From Albula goreensis (taxonomy: Eukaryota > Chordata > Actinopteri > Albuliformes > Albulidae), in contig CM040746.1 of the NCBI GenBank assembly GCA_022829145.1, positions 33,332,212 to 33,396,211 of the forward strand: 64,000 nt of DNA. The letters run 5' to 3'. Positions 56,586 to 64,000 of the stretch are shown here, piece by piece (position 1 is the first letter of the stretch; each line of letters starts with the position of its first letter). The notes under the pieces were generated by a model. The model ran no database searches. It saw only the letters and a list, made by a program, of their open reading frames with translations, and was not told the DNA's origin. A program made the position numbers and the translations under genes.

Positions 56586-59134
56586 ACTAAAATAGCCAGT
56601 TCATAAATACACACAATAGCTTCAAGTACAATGAACCATGGGACTGCACATACCCAGTTGCTACATAAAAAGAAAATGAATCAATGTGACTGAAATTAAG
56701 AGCAAACAAGGACATTTACTACCGAACAGAGTGTTGAGGGTAGAATCGTGATTCAAGACAAACGTCCATAAGAATAGGTATAATAACATAGACAGGGAGC
56801 GCAGAAACATATATACGATTCGTTTGATCAGTTTATTTAGTGATGTATGTCTGGTGAGGAATGGAATGGGAAATGGCTGCATTCGAAATTCCAGTCTCGG
56901 ATTTTTTTACACTAGCCGCTAGATGTCACTGTTGACCATAAAGTAAACACGGACATTCTGTTAGCAATCCCAAAGCTATCGTACAGTATAGGGAATTTGA
57001 AAGATAAATGTCTTTTTCATAGGACTTTTGAAAGACATGCTTTTTTAATCTAATTTAGAAAAAAAAATCCTCGTTTGGAGGATGTTTGACCCTTTGTCTT
57101 GTGTTTTTTTTTTCTTTTCAGCGCTGGAGAACTTAAATCCTACCAAAACATCAAGGTATGGCAGTGCAATAATTACAACCAAATGGGGGAGGGACAAATT
57201 GAGAAAATTTGAAATGGGGTCAGTACTTGTTTATTGGACATGCATAATAACAGAGGAAAAAGACTAATTGAACTAAGCAATGAATAGAATAGTCAAGTGT
57301 AAGTGACACCTTTGCAGCCCTAAGCACACTTGTACCGATATTGGCAGAATGAGGACTAAATATAGGTGTAGCAACACATACTATCAGTTAGTCCTTGATT
57401 TGAACCAATAATTGTGCTTTGCTTTGGAGAAGAGGCAGCTTTTGAGATTCAAACATATCAGTTATGGGCATACTCTTGTACCAATGCCCACTATGACATT
57501 TGTGAAACCTGAGTGCCATCACTACTCTGTACTGCTATTCCTTACTTCCTAAGGTAAGACTGCACTGTGCAGTTGAATATCCAGGGACTGGTTAACGGCT
57601 TTAAAAGTGTAGCCGATTCCCATGGCCACAGACAGATGGGCAAGTTTCTTTCTGAAGGTGGTGATTTTCCCACATTCCACTTTGTGGCTTCTTTGCAGGT
57701 GAGATCATGTGGGTCCATGTTTTTTTAAAAAAATGGTGGCTTTTGTTCACAAAGGCGTGAAAAGTGATTTACGTACTTGAAACACATAGGCAAGTGACTC
57801 AAAGGAAATTTCCGACGTCACCCAAGCACACACTAACATGCAATTCCTTGTACATACGCACCCAGCGACCTATAACCAAAGACGCTCAAAAACAAAAGGG
57901 GCTCCAGTTTATTGCTTTTCCCAAGAGTTCTGGCGTCACTTCTGCCCATAAAGAGAACTTTCCCACTGGGACCCTACCGACCTCCTTCCCCCTCCCTCCA
58001 TTCTGTAAGGGAATTCTCTAGGATGCGTCTGGTGTCTCCATGACAACCTATGCGGCAAAGGGGTGCCGCTGTCAGGAGATGGAAGAAAAAAGAGAGACCT
58101 TTGAGGAGCACTGTTGGGCAGTGGGTTTAGGGTAGCTAGAAGAGGAAACGACACAGGGAGGAAGCGTCGGGATCTTGAAAACCAGCCAGCTCTGTTCATT
58201 AGCTCTCTCTAAACAAATTTTCTGAAAGGTTGTCATGCTGCATTTGATGTGTGTTTTGTGTGTGTGTGCCCATGTGTGTCTACACACACTGCCAATTCAG
58301 TTGCAAAGTTGCGTGGGTGATCGCTTTGTTTAATATCAGTGTGAAGCGCAGTTGATGACAAAGTTATCCCAGTGCTGTCTCCCATTTAACTGATATCTTT
58401 TCCCCGCTACTTTGAATCAATGGAACAATTTACTTGTACAAGCTACCTAGGAAACATTATAGATTTTTAAGGGCTCCAGACAGAATGCTCATTTAGGCTT
58501 CTTGCTGAATTAAATCAAGCAATGGGGAGTTGGAATCAAAAAAAAAAAGGGGGAAGGCAAAACTACCCCCTTCCCCATTCCCAAATAATACGTAATCACC
58601 ACACTACTTAACATATGAAATATAACTGCACTTTAATAACCATGTTGTATATATACTTTTTGCCTATTGGTCAGAAAATGGTAGCACTACAGTAAACCCT
58701 AAAACACTAGCTTATGTTTTCACAGCTGAAGATCAATCATTGAATATGAACTTGAAATCACTTATAACAACGATGAATCATATAACATTAGAGGCACACT
58801 CCAGGCAAACTTTTTCTCAAAAAAATATTTATATAATATGGAAGCAGGTAGAAAGTGATGTAAGAATTTAAGGGGCAAGAAACACCCCCTCATTTGCTCA
58901 GTAACTGTACAAACTGGGAAGCTACACTGCACCTGTAATGCGCAAAAACATTCATCTCGACACATAAGAAATCATTTTAGTTGGATGTCAAGAAAATGTA
59001 CATTAACAGCCAAAATTTGATCATTGTGCATCATCATTTTCAAACAGGGTTTTATGTAGGATGATAAAGTGGCCCCTTAAATTCAAATGCAAAGCACATT
59101 ACCTAGGTAACAGAAAATTAAAACAACTTGATAA
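56586..59134. other. Interval between the rhog promoter and the FHDC-gene 3' end
   Basis: 2.5 kb with no convincing CDS. It includes an exon-like stretch on the plus strand at 57122-57155 (see findings). The rest is AT-rich with short homopolymers. Transcription from a bidirectional rhog promoter is possible but not shown. Confidence 0.4.
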
Positions 59135-59156
59135 CACAATGATTGTGATGGACATC

Positions 59157-59167
59157 TTTATTTTATT
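59157..59167 (-). terminator. Tandem poly(A) signals of the FHDC-family gene
   Basis: The plus strand reads TTTATTTTATT, giving two AATAAA hexamers on the minus strand about 1.35 kb after the stop codon. Their position fits a normal 3' end. Confidence 0.55.
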
Positions 59168-59996
59168 TTCTCTTATTTACAAATGTTTGTCATACAAAAA
59201 TTACACCAGGTAATAATCACTTATGTAATTCAGTTAAATTATTCTCTTTTCAGCAAAACAAACAAAAAAAAAAAACAAAAAATACCACATATAATAATAA
59301 TGAAATACATACACCCAGAACCAATCCCTCTTCAGTTTCTAAAGTGCACCAGAATGAGAAGGTCCCACTGAGAGAGACAGGAGTGGGTCTGTTCCGTACC
59401 TAGTGCTGGGTTGGACCATTTACAGAAGGTGGTGGGGGTGTTCACAAAAATAAAACATGAAGTTCTGAGCCCTGACATTACATTCATTTCAGACAAAATG
59501 TGCCAAATGAATGCAGTTCAATATCTGTTCTGTGTAAATTCTGTTTTCAGTCGAGTGGGTTAGGAGAACAATTTTTTTACCAACCGTGCTGCAGAGAGGA
59601 AAATCTAAGGCCTGTGATCTGATGAAGGTGGAGAATGGTTCAGGTGGGAAAGATCAAATGGAGCCAAAGGAGGCACTTGGACCCAATAACTTAAAATGCA
59701 CCAAGAGATAAACCAACATCTACCTGAACATGTCAGGTTACCTCTTGCTACCAGTATTACAGTTTGTAAAATATCATGACAAAAATCATGTACTTTGGAA
59801 GGCTAGCAAACAAAAGACACATAGGCAGAGGAGAATGTTGTCTATAGGGATGCTAGCTTTTCAGTTTTGTACTTCTTTGAGATACCCAAAGCAAATGAAC
59901 CATTTTATTTTATGCACAGTGGGTGAAATGCATTTTAAGTATGTGCCTGGAGGTATACTGTGGGATTCCCCCAGAGGCACCCTGTTACCTGCACAG

Positions 59997-60009
59997 GGCC
60001 CCCTAGTGG
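59997..60009 (-). promoter_or_regulatory. CTCF-like word in the FHDC-gene 3' UTR
   Basis: The plus strand reads GGCCCCCTAGTGG, matching the reverse CTCF core YGCCMYCTRSTGG except at the first base. Confidence 0.4.
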
Positions 60010-60512
60010 CTGGAGGTAGTAGTAGTTGCTGAACAAGACAGTGCAGTATCCCCAATAGCCTCACTATCCTGCCACTAATCTCCCACATACATAATAGGGA
60101 CACTTTGTCCAAGGCCACTTTACTCAGCATGAGGAGGCAGATTGACTCCACTCAATGTTAGCAGGCAGATGGTAGAGAGATTGTGGAACAAAGTCCAGCT
60201 TCCCTCTCCTCCCTGTCAATCCTAATGGCTCCCACTCTCACTCAGAAACGGAGGAGTGGGGAGCATACAAAAATAAAGAAAAGAAAAAAGTATGCTGCAG
60301 TTCAGTGTCAAACAGGGGCTTCTAAAGATGGTACAGGACGACTGACCAACAACCCAATAGACAAACTGCAGTCCTTACTGAAATGCTTCTCCACAAAAAA
60401 ATCCAGACTCAAACTCAACTTAAAAGACTGCATGCATACCCAAATGCATATACTATTTTGTTGACATTTTGTATGTATATATGTGTATCTGCACACAGCC
60501 GATGGTCATTGT

Positions 60513-62186
60513 TCACCTCCACATGGGCTGGGAGGCTGGCTGGGTGGCAGGGCGAGACACCTTGGGCCCAGGCAGTCTTGTTCCCTGGGTCTTGGGTTTG
60601 CCAGACTCACAGTTCTTGGCAGTTTTGACAACTGCGGCAGTGATGACAGCTTTGCGGATGGTTTTCGCGGTGGTGGAGGCGGGGTTCTGAACCGTGCGAG
60701 GTGGAGAGGGGATGTGAGATTCGGGGTTGGGGGCGAGGCGCTTGGTGACACGCAGGGGGGAACCCCTGATGAACGCGCTCTGGGCAGCTGGGGCCTTGTC
60801 CTTCTCGGGCTTGGGCCTCTCTGGGAGGCAGCGACCCGGCTTGGCGGGCTGCTCGGCAACGGCCCGCGGTTTCTCCCTCGCGCTGGAGGCCCGTTTGAGT
60901 TCTGGCTGTGTGCTGGCTGGCCTGGGGCAGAGTGGGGAACGCACCGAGGCGCTGCGGGGCGGGGCCAGCCTGGACGGTCGTGAGGAGGCAGCGGCCTCTT
61001 CCGAGGTTGTGGAGGGCTCCGCCTTGGCACGGACTCTAGGAATGGCAGGGTTGCTAGGCATCCCTGCTTTTGGAGCAGCCAGACCCCTCCGCACCCCTCG
61101 GGGAGGGTCCTTGACTCCGCGGGCATCCTCCTTGCCCTGGGGGTCCCTGGCCCCCTCTCGCTCGTCCGCCTCCCTCTCCTTCCTCCACTTGGAGCAGTGA
61201 CTGGGCATGGCCCTGGGGAGGGGTGTGGTGGTGGTCATGTTCTCATAGGAGCGCAGGCCCCGCACCAGGGTGTGGCACTCCAGCGTCTCGCCCATGCGAG
61301 GGTACATCCGCTCACTCCCCCCCATGCTGAGAGGCTCTGCATCCTGGGCCAGCAGGGGGACGGGCTCCGGCGCCATCGGCTCGGGCCGCATGTCCACCTC
61401 GGCTCCCAGTGTTCCCTGCTCCCTCAGCACCCTCTTGGACACCAGCCGCAGCAGCCGGGCGCTCTCTGCGGACGGTTCCTCGGCCGTCGGGTCCGCCTCG
61501 TCGGTGACCATCGCCGGGGTGCTGTCTGATGGGTTCGAAGCTGGGCCCCAGGCTTTGTGTGCAGTGTCGGAGGGCAGGTCCGGGCTAAAGGGCGAAGCCT
61601 CATCCACCTGCTCCATTTTCTCTTGTGTGGTGCTATTGCGGAGCCCCTCAATGCTTGGCCCATGGAGCTGCCGTATAGCATCACTGGAAGGATCATGTTG
61701 GCTGGGTACAGTGGCAGAAGGGAGGTTCGGTATAGTTGGTAGGGCATTGGAGGTCAGCACACATTGGCTGTGTGTCTGTGCTGTTTCAACGTTCATGCCT
61801 TCTTTGCTGTGTGCAGTGCCAGCGTTAAGCCCTCGTTCTCTGTGCTCAACATCAACATTCAGCCCTTGTTTGCCATCCACATCATCGACATTCAGTCTGT
61901 TTTTAATGCAAGCAGTCTCTGTGCTCAGCCCCAACTGGCTGCGTAAGGCATCAGTGTTCAGGACCCCTGAAGAGCCAAACTGGGTGGAGGTCCTCCGACC
62001 CTCCGAGTGGCGCTGGCTCCGGCGATGCCAGGTGTAGCTGAGGCTCTTCTCCAGGGTGCGCTCCAGGTCGTCCTGTCCGTGTCCAAGCTCCAGGCCCGTG
62101 CAGGACGCCACCGAGCGACGCTTCTCTGCGTTCTCCCTCTGGCGCTCCGCTCGTCGCTGCATCGCAAGCTCCCGCTCTGCATTCTC
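60513..62186 (-). CDS. FHDC-family FH2 protein, last coding exon (C-terminal tail)
   Basis: This exon encodes 557 residues and the stop codon. On the minus strand it starts after a CTGCTAG acceptor with Glu-Asn-Ala-Glu-Arg, continuing in frame (phase 0) from the upstream exon. It opens with a charged helix (repeated ENAER/AERQR words ending EKRRS), like the segment that follows the FH2 core in FHDC proteins. A low-complexity region with an 11-residue repeat follows. A more ordered block holds RLLRLVSKRVLREQ, then MGETLECHTLVRGLRSYENM and CSKWRKE. The last 200 residues are basic and Pro/Ala/Ser-rich, ending QPMWR. In mammalian FHDC1 (INF1) the C-terminal tail binds microtubules, while the FH2 domain nucleates or elongates actin. 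Fish have several fhdc genes, and I do not assign one. Family assignment rests on the FH2-end and tail layout, not on an alignment. Confidence 0.8.
   Translation of the reverse strand, partial: ENAERELAMQRRAERQRENAEKRRSVASCTGLELGHGQDDLERTLEKSLSYTWHRRSQRHSEGRRTSTQFGSSGVLNTDALRSQLGLSTETACIKNRLNVDDVDGKQGLNVDVEHRERGLNAGTAHSKEGMNVETAQTHSQCVLTSNALPTIPNLPSATVPSQHDPSSDAIRQLHGPSIEGLRNSTTQEKMEQVDEASPFSPDLPSDTAHKAWGPASNPSDSTPAMVTDEADPTAEEPSAESARLLRLVSKRVLREQGTLGAEVDMRPEPMAPEPVPLLAQDAEPLSMGGSERMYPRMGETLECHTLVRGLRSYENMTTTTPLPRAMPSHCSKWRKEREADEREGARDPQGKEDARGVKDPPRGVRRGLAAPKAGMPSNPAIPRVRAKAEPSTTSEEAAASSRPSRLAPPRSASVRSPLCPRPASTQPELKRASSAREKPRAVAEQPAKPGRCLPERPKPEKDKAPAAQSAFIRGSPLRVTKRLAPNPESHIPSPPRTVQNPASTTAKTIRKAVITAAVVKTAKNCESGKPKTQGTRLPGPKVSRPATQPASQPMWR
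61783..61938 (-). repeat. 33-bp in-frame tandem repeat in the FHDC tail
   Basis: Four 33-bp units (61783-61914) plus a partial fifth encode imperfect 11-residue repeats, of the kind RLNVDDVDGKQ / GLNVDVEHRER / GLNAGTAHSKE / GMNVETAQTHS. The period is a multiple of three, so the frame is preserved. Confidence 0.85.
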
Positions 62187-63249
62187 CTAGCAGGGGGAGA
62201 GAGAGTTCAAAGGTCAACCAGGAGACACAGAGGCGAGCAACTGACCAGTGTGTCTGCAAGTTTTAGTTTTCTAGCACTTACCCTGGCTCAATTAGCTAAT
62301 AAGATGTATCCATCAAAGGCATTTCACTTATTGATTACACCAAAGTGCAACATTCAATAAAGGAACACAAGTAGTCTGAAGCGGTCATTCACAAGTGTAT
62401 CAATAACTGACCCTTTAAATTTTGCTTAAATGGCAGACTACATCATGGGGATAATTAAATAATCAAGAGCTGAAGCTGGCATTAAATCCTTAAACAGATA
62501 CAGCCTCATCAGCCGCCCAAATACAAACTACCCCAAAACAGAATCAACACCAGATTTATTTTTGAAATGTTCACTCCCTGCAACCTCTTTATTAGAGAGA
62601 GGCATCTTTTCACAGGGCGGGGTTAATTTAATTACTAACCAATCAGAAGAGATGCTAAGGCTGAGTTTAGAATGTCATGTGACTAACCTGTGGTCAACTA
62701 TACAAGCCTTTGTGATGTTTTCCAACCACAGTAGTTTCTGAAGTTAATGAGCCCTGCATGAGCCACATTTGTAAGGAACTTATTAAATTATGGGCGAAAA
62801 TTACTTATTTTAAATTTAAAAATCTAAATTACTTATTAGCTAAATGAGCTTTTAAATGTGAGATCATTACATCTGGATTGACAAACACCATCCTTGTTAT
62901 CTGTCTGGCTATGACTATATAAGAGGGAGTAAAGTAATGACAACTTACAGGTTGTAAGTAAATAGGTAGCTTGATACATCTCAGACATGTCCAAACTGGG
63001 TCTCTTGCTTAACGATACACCATAAAGCATGTCATTCTCTACTGCCTTTAAACCCAGGTGTACAGAAGCTAAGAGACAACAGGATGACTACAATACATAC
63101 AGAATGCTCTGACAGTATTATGATAAAAAAAAAACATGGAGGTGAAATGAATGTTTTTAGAAACATGCTTAAGAGATGGAGGAAGACACAAACGTGCTTG
63201 CACAAACACAAATGCGAGCTGATATACGTGTACTGCACATTGCAAGTAT

Positions 63250-63286
<37 letters not shown>

Positions 63287-63324
63287 CACGCTTGTATACG
63301 CACATACACGTGCAATCTGCCCAC
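62187..63324 (-). other. FHDC-family gene intron
   Basis: A 1.1 kb intron between two phase-0 exons. It contains a (CA)n microsatellite at about 63253-63284 and otherwise AT-rich unique-looking sequence with no coding potential. Confidence 0.75.
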
Positions 63325-63489
63325 CTGCACAGCTTTCTGGAAGCGATGGCAGAAAGAGAAGAAGATGCGACAGGCTTCCTCCAGCTTAAACGTGCTTTCG
63401 TCCTCACAAAAGAACTCCACCAGGGCCTGGCTGGCCTTCTGCAAGGCCTCCACCTCAGCCTCCACCTCTCCGAGCTTCACCTCCGCAGA
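63325..63489 (-). CDS. FHDC-family FH2 protein, internal exon (end of FH2 domain)
   Basis: An exon of exactly 55 codons, flanked on the minus strand by a TTGGTCTTCAG acceptor and a CAG|GTGGGC donor. The peptide starts [16 protein letters not shown] and contains the [19 protein letters not shown] segment before [10 protein letters not shown]. This is the pattern at the C-terminal end of FH2 domains: a coiled helix, then F(F/Y)CED, then a helix with a conserved FC..F. Phase 0 at both ends joins it cleanly to the last exon, giving FQKAVQ followed by ENAER. The short exon and the match to formin architecture make this call firm, although the window covers only the end of the domain. Confidence 0.85.
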
Positions 63490-63585
63490 CTGAAGACCAA
63501 CAGATAAACACGTGTAAACCTAACAGGAATGTACTCATTGCAAATATGCCACGACAGTCATGAAAAAAAATTACCCTTGCTTTCC

Positions 63586-63622
<37 letters not shown>

Positions 63623-63850
63623 CCAAAAATCCAGCAGAGCAGTTGGGTCAATTTGTTTCTGGTCTGACTTCACCGGTTCAAACAAACAATATACTTTAAA
63701 CATTTAATAATAAAGGAATAGAGTGTGCCTCTTCTCAGTCAAAATTGTTAAAATTCCAAAGGATCACATTCTTCAGCATGTCTGGAGAGAAGCAGGTTTT
63801 CACTGTTCTCGGTGCTGCCCCCTTGTGGCAGTGCAAATAGAAGCACACAC
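63490..63850 (-). other. FHDC-family gene intron with (TG)n
   Basis: A 361-bp intron bounded by a GT donor and a CAG acceptor. It carries a (TG)n run at about 63589-63621 and a CTCF-like word at 63816-63828. Confidence 0.7.
63816..63828 (-). promoter_or_regulatory. CTCF-like word in an FHDC-gene intron
   Basis: The plus strand reads TGCCCCCTTGTGG, one mismatch from the reverse CTCF core. Confidence 0.35.
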
Positions 63851-63968
63851 CTCCATAAATCCCTGCATCTGCTGCTGGATCTCGGGCTCCGTCTGGACGC
63901 TGGCACACAGCGCTTCCACCCTGACCCGTAACCGTGAGAGATCTTCCTGTACCGACTCTTCAGACTGC
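63851..63968 (-). CDS. FHDC-family FH2 protein, internal exon (FH2 helical region)
   Basis: The minus strand has an ATCCTCACAG acceptor and a GAG|GTGTGT donor. In frame with the next exon it encodes about 38 residues, including SEESVQEDLSRLRVRVEALC and EIQQQMQGFME, an amphipathic helical stretch that fits the post region of an FH2 domain. A second AG four bases further in (start 63964) would give exactly 38 codons in phase 0. I cannot choose between the two without the preceding exon, which lies beyond the right edge. The rest of the FH2 domain and the 5' end of the gene are outside this window. Confidence 0.7.
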
Positions 63969-64000
63969 CTGTGAGGATGTGGGGAGAAGAGAACAGCCCA

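Larger units (their letters stand above)
59135..60512 (-). other. 3' UTR of the FHDC-family gene
   Basis: This is about 1.4 kb of non-coding sequence after the TGA at 60513-60515, ending just past two overlapping minus-strand AATAAA signals (59157-59162 and 59162-59167). No other convincing reading frame lies in it. It includes a CTCF-like word near 60 kb. The cleavage point is approximate. Confidence 0.6.

Noticed and set aside
56915-56935. CTCF-like CCGCTAGATGTCACTG
   Set aside because: Two mismatches in core positions, including the GGC; too weak to list as a site.
61270-62037. 255-codon plus-strand frame
   Set aside because: Antisense shadow of the GC-rich FHDC tail exon.

Overview
The window looks like vertebrate nuclear DNA from a ray-finned fish, most likely a teleost. 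The evidence is: intron-containing genes with GT-AG splice sites and AATAAA poly(A) signals; many CA/TG, CT, GAGT and CAT microsatellites; degraded interspersed elements of types widespread in fishes (tRNA-derived SINEs with an L2-type 3' tail, a CTGGAGGGCC-type element in four copies, a GGCTGAATGGCC tail); and a long TAGCTA/AACGTTA-rich intron. The SINE tails would suit an early-branching teleost, but I cannot place the species.

About 1-47.6 kb: I find no convincing protein-coding gene. This is an intergenic block with one orphan CpG island (about 5.3-5.7 kb), several tandem repeats, interspersed-element remnants, two strong CTCF-type motifs (about 10.6 kb and 45.5 kb), and stretches of mixed-composition, homeodomain-site-rich DNA that look like conserved non-coding elements. 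The last point is inference, because no alignment was possible.

About 47.7-56.6 kb, minus strand: a RhoG-family small GTPase. The 191-residue CDS (53362-53937) lies in one exon. A splice acceptor sits just upstream, a roughly 2.5 kb intron precedes it, and a likely non-coding first exon and promoter lie near 56.46-56.59 kb with a ZNF143/SBS-type motif. The 3' UTR is at least about 0.5 kb and may reach about 5.7 kb, judging from the spaced AATAAA signals and the lack of any other gene.

About 59.1-64 kb, minus strand: the 3' part of an FH2-domain gene of the FHDC (formin homology 2 domain containing) family. Three exons are visible, encoding the end of the FH2 domain and a long basic, Pro/Ser/Ala-rich tail. 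The gene continues beyond the right edge. RhoG signals to Rac and actin, and FHDC proteins act on actin and microtubules. Both genes are cytoskeletal, but their adjacency looks like inherited vertebrate synteny rather than an operon-like arrangement.

I found no CRISPR array, no intact transposase or reverse transcriptase, no viral gene and no clearly new gene system. The observations most worth following are the CTCF-type sites, the octamer-bearing tandem repeat at 11.85 kb, a perfect 12-bp-arm hairpin at 32.6 kb, a diverged pair of related segments at 38.85 and 50.65 kb, and the in-frame 33-bp repeat in the FHDC tail.
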